A stretch of 64,000 nt of DNA from Capsicum annuum (lineage: Eukaryota; Streptophyta; Magnoliopsida; Solanales; Solanaceae): contig NC_061114.1 in the NCBI RefSeq assembly GCF_002878395.1, positions 161,117,023-161,181,022 on the forward strand. Reading direction: 5' to 3'. A model generated the notes under the pieces. That model was not told the DNA's origin, did not search any database, and saw only the letters and a program-made list of their open reading frames with translations. The translations under genes were made by a program, and so were the position numbers. Shown here in pieces: positions 10,701 through 22,700 of this stretch. How positions within the stretch are numbered: the first letter of the stretch is position 1; every line of letters starts with the position of its first letter.

Positions 10701-12306
10701 ATGGCTCAACTACATTCCCTCAAAAAGTTCAAGATGGTTACTAAACCCGATGATTTCTTGAAACTATGGTGGGATTACACGAGCACAGAAGAGAGAAAGA
10801 TTGTTAGAACACACATTGAGCATCTGCCTTTTTTGATCGAGAGGGATGCTTGGCCTGAAATGATCCATGTACTAACAACTTTTTTGGATGATTAAAATGT
10901 GGTATTTCTCTTTGGGGATGTTGAATTGACTCCTACCATTGAAGAGGTATTGATTTTTTATGAGAGTACCGAAATGTGTTTCAAGAGAAAGGAGACACCT
11001 GATAAGAACATTTTAGTCCCAATTGTGTGGGATCGTCAAAAGATCAAAGAGCTATTTTTATTTGAGAATGACACCTGGCTAGGTGATGTAGCAAATATTA
11101 CTTTTTATGAGTTGTATCGTCGGTTCGGAAGATTCAATGCTTTTCACAAATTTGGACATAAATTTGAGTCAGAAGCAAAATGGAAAGACACGAGGGCCTT
11201 TGCGTTTACGGTATCCCTACTTGGAACCATGGTGTCCCCACAGGGGGAAAATGGCATAATTCATCCAAGGGTTGTTTTAGTGACCCATGCACTCTTCTTT
11301 GGAATGGAGTATAATTCTAAAAAATGTATTCCACAACTTAGCTCCCATGATTGTTGCTAACATATATCGAGCTTTAGGAACATGTCAAGTCGAGAATCGT
11401 TTCTTTCAAGGCTGCACCCTAATATTGTTATGGTAGATGCTGATGCATTTAGTGAAAAATCCTAAAAAGGTACAACCTGATCACAAAACAAGAAAGAATC
11501 TGCTAGAATCGCACGACATGTGGTTGTTTCTACACAAGTTCAAAAGTGAAGAATCTCATGAATTTTGGTTAAAGACTCTTGGGGAATTAAGAGATGACGA
11601 TGTGCAATGGTCCATTAACTATCTTCATTCAGGGAAATACACTATTCGAGGGGGAAAATGACCTTTTCTAGTGCTTTCGGGTCTCAGGGGAACCCCTCCC
11701 TACAATTTTGGCAGAGTTTTTAGGCAATTCGAGATCAAACAAGAGATACCTCAAATCGATTCTATGCTCATATTCTTCACTGAGTATGATGAAAGAGAGC
11801 CCCTGCTCAAAGACTACATGATAAATAGATGTAGATGAAGAAGGTGGATGGAAGTCTCTTTCCGTATAGGGTATGAACATGAAGTCAACGACACTTACAA
11901 GGAGTGGTTAACAAAGAGCCTTACCGAAGCATTGATTCTGGGGCCGAACGTGACCACTCGGGTCATGGATGTAGAATCCAAGCATCAGATCTGACTCCAC
12001 AGGATTCAAGATGAGTTTTAGAAAAGTGAAATCGTGCTTAGACAAATGCATGTAGAAGATGCTTTAACAATACATATGTTGAGGGAAGAGTTGAAAATAG
12101 CTAGGCAGGAGGCTGATGATGCTAGGCAGTGTTTAATCGATTTGGATGATAGCATGGCCTCCCAACTCGATAGTATAGGAAAAGTATCTTACGATAGAAA
12201 GGCACTTTTATGCGGAAGTCATCTGATCATTAATAGGTATCAAATATGGTAGAAGGTGAACAGAGGTAAGAAGGCAAAGGCAAACGAAGGAGCGTCCAGT
12301 AGCTAG
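10701..12306 (+). pseudogene. Ogre ORF1 protein, decayed
   Basis: This is the extra 5' reading frame that distinguishes Ogre from other Ty3/gypsy elements; its function is not established. It starts at an ATG (MAQLHSLKKF), and the conserved-looking early blocks are LKLWWDY and FLFGDVELTPTIEE, which recall plant mobile-domain-like proteins (inference). The middle carries a WxxxF-rich segment (10899-11360). A frameshift near 11335 and another break near 11660-11990 follow. A coiled-coil-like stretch at 12034-12180 (HMLREELKIARQEADDAR) precedes a KAKANEGASSS end with TAG at 12304-12306. TAA at 10893-10895 and the shifts make it a pseudogene. Total length of about 530 codons is plausible for the family. 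Confidence 0.72.
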
Positions 12307-12837
12307 TTTTTTTTTATTCTCCTGCGTGGGAACTTATTCTCTTTTGTGTTATTTCCTTTTCCCTAAAGATTGTATCCATTTTTTGTTATCTTTTGTAGGC
12401 ATTTATTCCCTTTTTAGTGTCTATAAAAGTTGGGGGATAATGGATTGAACTTAAGCAAGCATATATTTTTCTTCAAAAATCGTTAGGCCCAAACCCTTTG
12501 CTCAAAAGGGTCACCCCATTTAGGATACACATTATTATAATGTTTTTATGTGATATAACTGTCTTATGTGTTTATGTGCGTTTGTTTGGATAAAGGCAAG
12601 TTTATCCGCTATGCTCCTATGGATGAATTTGGCTATGACACAAACAACACTACGTGGCTATTTCTTGTCAAGTATTTTGCATTGCTTATCACATGTGGAA
12701 ACTAACACATTTACCTTTGAGTTGTTTTGGTTTACAGATAATAGAAAACTACTCCGTGTTGAAATAAGCTGGCAGAACATCCCTACTTCACCCAGTCAAA
12801 AGCGCACAAAATTCCATCCTCGGACCATCATTCAATA
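12307..12837 (+). other. Ogre spacer between ORF1 and gag
   Basis: Non-coding or intron-like spacer, partly T-rich. A 90-codon open stretch at 12566-12838 has no recognisable similarity and probably is chance. Nothing else is seen. Confidence 0.4.
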
Positions 12838-15300
12838 ATGACTGGAAATGACAAATAAAACGTATTGACCATCAGGGACAATGTAATAGCAGAACAGAGT
12901 GAGATGATTGCAGAACTCGCAAGAAAGTTAGAAATGCTTCAGGAGGAAATAAATCACACTCGAGATTTGGCTAACCTGTCCATCACTGTCAATGCTCCCG
13001 CTCCAGGAGGACACGGGACTCCACTCCAAATTCCTCCCCTTAGTACACCTATTCTCGAGGATCATCTAAAAAATATATTGTCTAACTCCACTCCTCAAAT
13101 TCTCCAAAATAGCAATCGCGAAAATAACCCAGATGTCTACCATCCATAAAATCCATCTCTAACCCCACAAAACCCATCTCCAAATCTATTCCCAAATTCC
13201 TAGAACCCATTTTCAAGTCAATAAAATTCGCTCCCAATTCCACAAAATTCACTCACAAAATCTATCACCAAATCTTCCATCAAATCTATCCCCGAATCCA
13301 CTAAATTCATTTCCAAATCCACAAAATCCTTCTCAGATTCCACCAAACTACTCGTAAATTCAACAGAACCTTTCCAATTTCCAAAATGTCCTCCCCACCT
13401 ACCAATCAACTTTCTTTCATCTGTGAAATCAAACCTCCATTCCAAATCCTCCCCATGCTATTATATCCCCTGATATTTATAATCCCCTTCCTAATCTAGA
13501 GATGGACCATTACGTGGAAAAGAAAAAAGAGTGGAGGACCGAGTATGAAATGAAGTTGCTAGCTATGAATGAAGAGATCTTGAGAATCAAAGAATGTTAT
13601 GGAGTGAGGGACCACGACAGTTTAGGGTATGATGATATATGTGTTCACCTTTGAATAAATCTACCAGAAGGGTACAAGGTCCCTAAGTTTAAAGTGTTTG
13701 ACAGTACCGAAAGCCCAATGGCCCATCTGAGAAGGTATTGTGATCAAATAGTGGGGGTAGGGAAAAATTAGGCATTATTGATGCACCTTTTCAGCCGAAG
13801 TTTAAGTGGCGAAGCCTTAGAGTGGTTCATGTCTCAGGAGCTGAAAATATTAACTGGTTGGAAAGCATTGGCCAAGGGTTTCCTTGATAAGGTCACGTTT
13901 AACATTGAAATAGTCCCTGACCGATATTCACTAGATCGTATCAAAAAGAAAAGTGATGAGTGTTACTAAGACTATGTTTTTTGTTAGAGAAAAGAAGCTG
14001 CCAAAGTGCAACCCCTTATGTCTGAGGAAGAAATGGTATCTATGTTCTCTCACGCTCAAGAAGGAGAATATTATACCAGGATGGTGTCCGCTGTCAGGGC
14101 AACTTTTGCAGATTTGGTAAAAATAGGAGAATCACAAGAAGAAGGTATTTGGATAGGAAAAATTGGCAAGACCCCAACATCGTCTGGGACTGCTATGTTC
14201 TCGAAGAAGAAAAAGGAGGATGTAGGCACGGTTTCTGCTGATTCTATTTCAAAAATGACAAAGAGGTTCAACTCTAGGAATATTTTCTCTTTTCCACCGT
14301 TGCCAAAATTTCAGCATGTGTTCTACACCCAACTCCAATCCCAAGCTCCACTCCCAATCTAACCTCAGTACCAAAATCCACTCCCAAATATCCAACCTTA
14401 GTACCAAACTCTGCTCCCAAATATGAAACCCCAGTACCAAGATCCTCTCCCAAATGTCCAATCCCAATGCCAAGATCCACAGCCAAATATTTTTCCCCAA
14501 TACAAAGTTCCACCACCAAATTATCAGCCTCATGTCCAATCCACTCTTCTAAACAACCGAACAAACATCCAAGCACATCCAAATTATCATCAAGTGTCTC
14601 CTCCTACAAATCAGAACCATTATGAACCTTTGCGTCCAAACATTGAAAAAAAACCTCCTCGAAACTTCACACTGCTGGCTGAAAGTCGCACCTAACTATT
14701 TGAAAGATTGAAAAATGTCGGTCATTTGCAACCGATCCAGCCAAAGCCTATCAATCCCAACTTCCAATTTTATCATCCTGATCAAAATTGTACTTATTAT
14801 TCAGGAGCAGCAGGGCACAGTACCGAGGACTGTATTATCTTAAAACATAAGATCCAAGATCTGATTGATCAAAAGTTCATCATACTTCAGTCACCGATGC
14901 CCAATATCAATAGTAACCCATTGCCTAATCATGTGTGACCTACAGTTAACATAATTGAAATAAAAAGAGAATGGGCATCTAGCAAGACTATTACTAAGGT
15001 GAATTCAGAAAAGTACAAATGGGCGGAAGAGGTAGAAAAAATAGAGAGAGCTGTGGCTGCCTTAATTGTCAATGAGAAAGCCCCATTTATAGTGGTGATG
15101 GCTTCGACTCAAGTGTGACCTCCTCCGTCAAGAAAGGAATTTATTGTACAGACCGCAGCTGCCCAAGGGATGACGCGATCGGGAAGATGCTACATTCCTA
15201 AAGAATTGACCAACAAAAAGGATTCACAGAAAAGGCCAATCACTGAAGGAGAGGCTGAGGAATTTTGGAGGCCTATGCAACCAAAGGAATATTCAATTTT
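12838..15300 (+). pseudogene. Ogre gag, decayed
   Basis: The start ATG at 12838 is in frame with a heptad-rich N-terminus (IAEQSEMIAELARKLEMLQEE). A long Pro/Asn/Gln-rich low-complexity section follows (13060-13480). The capsid-like core is at 13660-14100: LPEGYKVPKFKVFD, then LFSRSLSGEALEWF and a KEAAKVQPLMSEEEM-like tail. A second Pro/Gln repeat block (QYQDPLPN type) lies at 14340-14680. A zinc-knuckle-like CTYYSGAAGHSTEDC is at about 14790-14830, followed by the HKIQDLIDQK helix typical of Ogre Gag-Pro. Many stops (for example at 12856 and 13147) and shifts break it. Gag would form the particle and would be made as a fusion with protease. Confidence 0.78.
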
Positions 15301-16417
15301 CAAACATTTAGAGAAGACTCCAGCTTAAATTTCTATTTTGGCACTATTAATGAGTTTGCAATACCACCGACAGGCTTTATTGAAGGTCTTGGATAAAGCG
15401 TATGTTCCCACAAGGATGAGTATTGAGAACCTGGCTACGATGATAGGAAATATTATGGGTATTTATCGCATATCATTCAGCAATGAAGAGTTACCATTTG
15501 AAGGAGCGACGCATAACAAGGCTTTGTACGTCACTGTCATTTATCAAGACTATATGATTAATCAGGTATTGATAGATGACGAATCTGGTGTGAACATTTG
15601 TCCTCTATATACATTGGTTCAAATGGGTTATGATTTGGGGAAAATTCACCAAAGCCATATAAATGTGAGAGCATTTGATGGAGGGAAGAGAGATACCATA
15701 GGTGAAATTGATTTGCGCATCCAAATAAGACCTGCTGAATTCAAGACTAAGTTTTATGTTATGGATATTCATCCTAGTTACAATCTGCTCTTAGGAAGAC
15801 TATGGATACATGGTGCAAAGGTAGTTTCATCACTTCTTCATCAGTTATTGAAGTTTATTTTGGAGGATTATGAAATAGTCATCCAAGAGGAAGAAAGCCG
15901 AGCGAATCATCTTAATGGTTATGTGCCGATGGTTGAAGATATTCCAAAGGGTAGTAGCTTCTATACAGTGGAAATTATAAATGTATTGGAAAAGGATCTG
16001 GTGCTCAAAGCTCCAATGCCTTCTGTTTACAAAATAATTGCGACTGTGATATTGAGATATGGGTGTGAGCCTGGTCGAGGTTTAGGTAAGAATCTACAAG
16101 GAATTATTAAGCCCGTTATGATCCCAAAGAAAGCCTTTAAGTATGGGTTAGGATATCGGCCTACCAAGGAGGATGAAATTGAGAATAAGTCAGAGGCGAG
16201 TCTGTTTAGGCCCTTACCGCTCCTGTACCAGTCATTTCCCATGCGTGAGATGTCAAATGATGATGGTCTTGGGGATGGGATAGGAAATCTGTTCGAAGAA
16301 TGCAATGCTGTACCAGAAGATTTCCCAAAGTCCAGTGGGGTGAAAAAGATTGCACTAGGGGAGGCCTTACAAAACTGGACCTCCACTCCATTCATAACCC
16401 GTCACCCATCATGGTAG
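15301..16417 (+). pseudogene. Ogre protease with G-patch-like tail
   Basis: The 359-codon open stretch from 15338 is the longest in the window. It has SIENLATMIGNI, then the protease active-site strand VLIDDESGVNICPL, the flap region, and the YNLLLGRLWIH C-terminal signature. The family form of the active site is D-x-G-S-G; here the Gly is Glu, so activity is doubtful. Further on, RYGCEPGRGLGKNLQGI (about residues 240-256) and KAFKYGLGY form a G-patch-like motif known in Ogre Gag-Pro. The frame ends at a TAG at 16415-16417. No methionine start is expected because it should continue from gag. Confidence 0.85.
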
Positions 16418-16700
16418 ATGAAAGGGCAATTACTAATAGTTTTTAAAATCGGTGATGATCCAGAGGAGGCCCCATGATCCACCCTTTACATCTCAAATTT
16501 TCTTTTTGTATTTTTACTGCTTTCAAAAGGCATGGGTTTGTGTTTGATCTAGTCATGAGCCATAGTTTATAATTATCTCTTAAATTTCAATGAAAAGGCC
16601 TTCCTTTATTTAAAAAAATATTATTTTTCACAACACCACTACTCGTATATTTTATTATTGTCTTATTATTATCTAACTTGGATTGTTTTGTTTATTACAG
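16418..16700 (+). other. Probable Ogre intron before RT
   Basis: AT-rich, non-coding gap between protease and RT frames, ending in a T-rich tract and ACAG at 16697-16700. After this, coding sequence resumes (SSKPANVMLCQNL). Splicing of an intron at this place is a known property of Ogre elements. I could not fix the donor site by eye. Confidence 0.6.
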
Positions 16701-17850
16701 TAGCTCAAAACCTGCCAATGTCATGTTATGTCAAAACTTAAACGAGCAAAATGAAGGGAATAATGATGATTGGAAGGAAGGTGATGAGAAATGATTAGTT
16801 GAAGATATAGAGGAGTTTGAGAATCAGGAGAAGGCCAACCTAGAGAAAATTAAAATAGTCAACCTGGGAGATCATGATAAAATCAAAGAAACAAGTGTCA
16901 GTGTCCACCTGGAGGAGGCACAAAAGAGAGAGCTCATTCACCTGTTGCGGGAATACATTGATGTGTTTGCTTGGTCCTATGATGATATGCCGGGATTGAG
17001 CACCAGTATTGTGTCGCATAAGTTGCCGATAAATCCTGAGTTTGATCCAGTCAAGTAAAAAATATAGAAATTCAAGCCAAATTTAAGTCTAAAGATCAAG
17101 GAAGAAGTGACAACAAAAATCCAGACTAAGGTTGTGGAGTTCACAAAATATCCGACATGGCTAGCCAATATTGTCCCAGTGCCATAGAAGGACGGTAAGA
17201 TTCCTATAGAGACTTGAATAGAGCCAGTCCTAAAGATAATTTTCTGTTGCCCAACATCCACATCCTCATTGATAATTGTGCAAAATATAAAATGCAGTCT
17301 TTCGTTGATTGTTTTGCCGGGTATCATCAGATATTAATGGATGAGAAAGACGCAGAAAAGATGACTTTTATTACGCCCTGGGGTGTTTATCATTACGGGG
17401 TAATGCCTTTTAGTCTCAAGAAGGCGGGTGCGACATATATGAGGGCTATGACGACAATTTTCCATGATATGATTCATAAAGAAATTGAGGTGTACGTGGA
17501 TGATGTAATTATCAAATTCCATGAGAGTTCGGATCATCTGACCCATCTGGAGAAATTCTTCAACAGATTAAGAAAGTACAATTTCAAGTTAAATCCCGCT
17601 AAGTGTGCTTTTAGTGTGCAATCAGGGAAGTTACTGGGATTCATAGTCAGCAGGAGAGGGATCAAACTAGACCCATCCAAAATCAAGAGAATTCAAGATT
17701 TTCCACCACCAAGGATCAAGAAGGAGGTTATGAGTTTCATGGGCCGTTTGAATTACATTAGCAAGTTCATTGCTCAGTCAACAATCATATGCGAGCCAAT
17801 TCTCAAGATGTTGAAGAAAAATGCATTGAATGAGTGGACAGAAGAATGTT
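16701..17850 (+). pseudogene. Ogre reverse transcriptase
   Basis: The region opens with an acidic linker and the REYIDVFAWSYDDMPGL block that precedes Tat-lineage RT. RT motifs follow: NIVPVP*KDG (a stop in the core), a one-base shift into YRDLNRASPKDNF at about 17207, FVDCFAGYHQI, TPWGVYHYGVMPF, and the catalytic YVDD at 17493-17504. Then come LNPAKCAF, LGFIVSRRGIKLDP and FMGRLNYISKFI. From 17214 to 17852 the frame is open for 212 codons. The catalytic box is intact, but stops near 17058 and 17187 and the shift prevent translation as one protein. Confidence 0.88.
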
Positions 17851-18865
17851 AAAGAGCTTTCAACCGCATCAAGTAATATTTGTCTACCCCGCCGGTTTTG
17901 GTTCCTCCCAGAGAATGAATTCTATTGATGCTTTACCTATCAGTCTCAGAAAATGCTTTTGGATGTGTCCTCGGGCAACATGATGAGACCGGTAGGAAAG
18001 ATAAAGCCATCTACTACTTGAGTAAAAATTTTACACCATATGAAGCCCATTATACTCTCTTAGAAAGGATATGTTACGCTTTGACTTAGACCGCAAAAAA
18101 TTTGAGGCATTATCTATCGTCATACACAACATACTCATCTCAAGAATGGATCCATTAAAGTATATTTTCCAGAAAGCCATGCCCATGAGAAATCTATCGA
18201 AATGGCAAATATTGCTGAGTGAGTTTGACATTATGTATGTAACTCAAAAGGCAATCAAGGGGCAAGCTTTAGCAGATCATTTGGCAGAGAATCCATTTAA
18301 TGATGAATATGAGCCACTTCGGACTTATTTCCCAGATGAGGAAATTTTATTCGTAGGAAAAGACATTACAAAAATTTATCCCGGATGGAGGTTTTTCTTT
18401 GATGGGGCGGTAAACTTTAAAGGTTCAGGAATTGAAGAAGTTTTGGTGTTAGAAATGGGTCAGCACTATCCGGTGACTGCTAAGTTGCATTTCCCATGCA
18501 CCAATAACATGGCCGAATATGAAGCTTGCATCTTAGGTCTCAAATTGGCACTTGATATGGGTGTTTGTGAATTGTTAGTCATTGGGGATTCATACTTACT
18601 GATTTATCAGGTATGGGGAGAATGAGCGGTAAAAAATTCCAAGATTACTCCTTATGTGGAACTGGTGCAGGAATTATGTGGAAAAATCAATGAAGTTGAT
18701 TTCAGACATATCCCAAGGATACAAAATGAGTTTGCTGATGCTTTGGCCACTATATCCTCCATGATTCAGCACTCAGATCAGAGTTACATTGATCCTTTGG
18801 AGAACTTGAAGGAGCAACCCGCGCATTGTGCACACGTTGAAGAGGATCCTGATGGAAAGCCATGA
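17851..18865 (+). pseudogene. Ogre dual RNase H region
   Basis: Two RNase H modules occur in series. The first (about 17880-18290) has the YLSVSENAFGCVLGQ and KAIYYLSKNFTPYEAHYTLLE blocks and lacks a clear first Asp, as in other Tat elements. The second (about 18370-18760) is the archaeal-type domain acquired by the Tat lineage: FFDGAVN, NNMAEYEACILGLKLA, IGDSYL and FADALATI supply D, E, D and D. Breaks are a TAG near 18088, frameshifts near 18070, and TGA at 18623. The second domain keeps all its catalytic residues. Confidence 0.83.
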
Positions 18866-20093
18866 TACTATGACATCAAAAGGTATTTAGAATCTGGAAC
18901 ATATCCAGAAGAGTCCAGTAAAACCAAAAGAAGACAATCCGGCATTTGGCGAAGAATTCTTTTCTAAGTGGGGAAATCCTTTTTAGGAGGACTCCAAATT
19001 TGGGATTCTTAAGATGCGTCGACACTGCGAAGCCAATAAATTGGTAAAAGAAGTACACGCTGGAGTTTGTGGGATCCACATAAATGGGTTTTCCCTTGCT
19101 AGAAAGATCCTGAGAACCAGTTACTTCTGGATGACTATGAAAAATGATTGTAGCAGGTATGTGCAGAAGTGTCCAAAATGTCAGATACACGGAGATTTGA
19201 TTCGAATACCTCTACATGAGCTTCATGCGATAAATTCACCTTGGCCTTTTGTAGCTTGGGGCATGGATGTTATCGGACCAATAGAGCCACCGGCATCAAA
19301 TGGGCACAGATTTATTTTGGTTGCTACTGACTACTTTATTAAGTCGGTCGAAGTTGCTTCATATAGAGCCATCACTAAGAAAGTGGTTGCAGATTTTGTT
19401 AGGAATAGGATGATTTGCTGATTTGGAGTGCTAGAATTGATTATTACTGATAATGGGGCAAACTTGAATAGTCACTTGATGAATGAGATTTGTGATCAAT
19501 TTAAAATAGTGCATCGCAACTCGACCGCATATCGTCCACAGATGAATAGAGCCGTGGAAGATACCAATAAGAACATCAAGAAGATCTTGAGAAATATGAT
19601 CGAAAATGATAGATCATGGCATGAGAGGTTGCCTTACGCTTTACTAGGGTATCGTACAACAATTTGAACCTCCACCAGGGCGACCCTTTATCTATTGGTT
19701 TATGGAAATAAAGCTGTGATACCTGCTGAGGTTGAAATACCTTCCCTGAGGATTATTCAGGAAGCCAGACTAAGTAATAAAGAATGGGTTCGCGCTCGCT
19801 GTGAACAACTCATGTTGATTGATGAAAAGAGAATGGTTTTCATGTTTCATGGTCAATTATATCAACATAGGATAATTTGTTCCATCAATAAGAAAGTAAG
19901 AGCTCGAACATTTGAAGCTGGACAATTAGTTCTCAAATGTATACTACCTCACCAAGAAGAGTACAAGGGAAAGTTCGCTCCAAATTGGCAAGGGCCGTAC
20001 ATAGTTCTCAAGGTACTATCTGGAGGGGCTCTGATTTTATCTGAAATGGATGGCCAAGAGTGGTCCAAACCAATCAATTCTGATGCGGTATAA
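18866..20093 (+). pseudogene. Ogre integrase, decayed
   Basis: This encodes the enzyme that inserts element DNA. The zinc-binding HHCC domain is visible as EVHAGVCGIH and CPKCQ (19050-19185). The catalytic triad is D in WGMDVIGP (19266), D in ITDNGAN (19449) and E in AVEDTNK (19557), all present. The C-terminal part has VRARTFEAGQLVLK, FAPNWQGPY and GGALILSEMDG, typical of the Tat integrase end. TGA at 19419, TGA near 19665 and a frameshift near 19010 break the frame, and the last stop is TAA at 20091-20093. Apart from these it is the best-preserved enzyme here. Confidence 0.87.
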
Positions 20094-20193
20094 ATATAGT
20101 TTGAAATACATTCTAGTTTTTTGTTCCTAGTTTATCTGTAATTGCCTTGTAATAATGTATTTTATAATGTGTAATTGCTTAGAATCCTTTTTC

Positions 20194-20580
20194 TTTATGT
20201 ACGAACTACGTTTGACCTGAATTTCCAAGAAAGGGATACTTAGGCGGCCTATATCGGCTTCGGTCAACCCCTTAGGAAAATTTATCCTTTCCTTTTATGT
20301 ACGAACTACGTTTGACCTGATTTCCCAAAAAAGGGATACGTAGACGGCCTCTGTCGGCTTCGATCAACCCCTTAGGAAATTTTATCCTTTCCTTTTATGT
20401 ATGAACTACGTGATGACCTGAATTCCTGACAAAAGGGATACATAGGCGGCCTATTTCGGCTTCGGTCAACCCATTAGATTTTTCTATATATCCTTAGCAT
20501 AGTCCTGAACTACGTTTGACCTGATTCCTGCTTCAACGGGATATGTAGGTGCCCCAACGGCTTCGTCATATAACCCTAGA
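20194..20580 (+). repeat. 100-bp tandem array in Ogre 3' UTR
   Basis: A unit opening TTTATGTACGAACTACG starts at 20194, 20294 and 20394, and a divergent fourth copy begins near 20501. Each contains GACCTGA, AAAGGGATAC, GGCGGCCT and TCGGCTTCGGTCAACCC, so the period is 100 bp in the first copies. No coding potential is seen. Confidence 0.9.
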
Positions 20581-21554
20581 AAATGAAAACTGGGGCAGAA
20601 TTTTGAGAAGGAATCTCGAAAATTCACAAGAGAATATCAACATCCAACAAATAGAATGAAGATCAGCAAAGACTTCAAATCTACTCGAGTTGATATCATT
20701 CCAAACTACTTTAAACTAGGGCAGAAATTTTGAGGAGGTAGTCAAAATTTCCACTAATATATTGGAATACATTTCAAATTCCTTAGCACCAGAGGGTAAA
20801 GTCAAATTCTTAAAGTCACCAGCTACGATAAAGTCTAGGCGAACTCAATTTCCATCTATGACAGAACTATTTGAAGAACCCTCCAACAATGATTATGAGT
20901 TTTAAAAATCATCCGTCGGATATAGTCAAAGCCACCAGGAAGACGTTCATTGAGCTAGTACATGACATGACTGACAGAGATTTTGTAAAGATTTTATAGA
21001 TACTTTCGAAACTAAAAAAAAAAACTACTTTTGAAAAAAAAATCTTTACAAATTTTTTACTTAGTGATTGCCTGGGCGTCTATGGGAGAAGGGAACCAGG
21101 GTAGAGGTACCAATGTGACGGGGCACCTGAAAGATGGCGAAGAGCTAACCGATCAGAAAAGAAAGTCAATATAGAGAAGTTTTATTCAAACTAATCATTT
21201 TTCTATGGATGGAGGGATCGATATACGAAATGAGCATTTCTTTCTAAAATCCCCACGCTAGTCGGGAGCCATGCCAGAGCATATAATACTTAAGAATGGT
21301 ATTTTTGGGTAGCCCGAAAATGGGTTTAAAACCCATTTATTGAGGATTATTTGAATTATACATCCCATTTCTTCATCATGAAAGACAAACAAAGGCATCT
21401 TCTTTTCTTTACGAACATTGTATTTAGAATTTTTCTTAAAATATGGTCGCTAGCAAAAGCAACTTTGTATCTAATAATCGACTACTTCAAGTACAGGTAC
21501 ATGTAGGAAGTAAGATGCAGACAAACAAACTCAGGTGAAACTATTTTCAAATTG
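20581..21554 (+). other. Ogre 3' UTR, unique part
   Basis: Non-coding. GGGCAGAATTTTGAG-like phrases occur at about 20594 and 20719. No other structure is seen. Confidence 0.4.
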
Positions 21555-21975
21555 CCAAGAGGGCCATTCATATCATCGCCGAGAGGGCTATTTCATATCA
21601 TCGCCAAGAGGGCAATTTCATATTATTACAAAAAGGGCCATTCATATCATCGCCGAGAGGGCCATTTCTTATCATCTCCAAGAGGGTAATTTCATATCAT
21701 TTCGAAGAGGGTAATTGCATATCATTGCCAAGAGGGCCATTTTATATCATTGCCAAGGGAGCCATTTCATATCATTGCCAAGAGGGCCATTTCATATCAT
21801 TACCAAGAGGGCCATGTCATATGATTTCCAAGAGGGCCAATTCATATCATTGCCAAGAGGGCCATTGCATATAATTTCCAAGAGGGCTATTTCATATCAT
21901 TGCTAAGATGGCCATTTATATTATCGCCGAAAGGGTCATTTCATATTATTGCCAAGAGGGCCATTCAATATCTGT
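21555..21975 (+). repeat. 25-bp minisatellite in Ogre 3' UTR
   Basis: About seventeen copies of a 24-25 bp unit, consensus GAGGGCCATTTCATATCATT followed by GCCAA, run head to tail with point differences and 1-2 bp length changes. Because 25 is not a multiple of three, the array can stay open in one frame for long stretches; that open frame is not evidence of a gene. Confidence 0.93.
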
Positions 21976-22700
21976 TGACACGCAAGACATAAATGCTAAA
22001 GCCGAGGATATCATCAACATTTAATATCTATTGACATGCGTGACACAAATACTATCATTGAGGATATCTCATCATGTTATGAATCAACATCTGAATGCAT
22101 TTGGAGCACACGATTTAAAGGGACGCCTTTAAGTCGCTATCTAAGGATGAATGATATGCAAGATTTCTTAGAAATTAACAATTTTAGGGTCATCTATAAG
22201 TCATATTATTTGAAATTGGATAGTGTGCAAGATCACCTATGAGTTGATATCTTATAGGTCATCTGTAAGCCACAACAACATCCTAATCGGATAGTGTACA
22301 AGATCACCCAAAAATCGATAGTCTGAGGTTATCCATAAGTCGCAACTAAATCTTACTAGAGAATATGCGAGATTATCAAATTGATATGTCCAGGGGTTCT
22401 CTATAAGCCGCATCATATCCAAGATCGATTATGTGCAGGATTACCCAAGGAATAATAATTTGAGATATATCTATAAGTCATATTGTATCCAAGGTCGTAT
22501 GATGTGCAGGAACACCTGAAAGATAGAAATTAGAGTCATATCCGTAAGCCATCTCTTATCCAAGGTTGGATAATGTGCAGGATTACCTAAAAGCTATCAA
22601 TTTAAAGGATATTTGTAAGTTGCCTCGTATCTAACATCAAATAATGCGCAAGATTATCCAAAAATTGACAATTTAAGGGAAATTTATAAATTGATCATCG
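21976..22700 (+). repeat. About 70-bp degenerate tandem array, Ogre 3' UTR
   Basis: A pair of about 60-bp units (TTGACACGCAAGACA and TTGACATGCGTGACA) is followed by about eight degenerate copies of a unit built on TATAAGTCAT, ATCCAAGGTCGGAT, ATGTGCAGGATTACC and AATTTAGGG. The TAAG core recurs near 22197, 22266, 22338, 22406, 22475, 22547 and 22617, a spacing of 68-72 bp. Confidence 0.8.

Noticed and set aside
13218..13445. Minus-strand frame opposite gag
   Set aside because: Antisense of the Asn/Pro/Ser-rich gag low-complexity region.
14249..14582. Two overlapping minus-strand frames rich in Gly, Leu and Trp
   Set aside because: Shadows of the Pro/Gln-rich gag repeat on the plus strand.
21715..21906. 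Open frame through the 25-bp minisatellite
   Set aside because: A 25-bp unit cycles through all three frames and happens to lack stops; no start context or coding signal.
21555..22700. CRISPR-like array
   Set aside because: Repeats are directly adjacent without unique spacers, in a plant retrotransposon 3' UTR.
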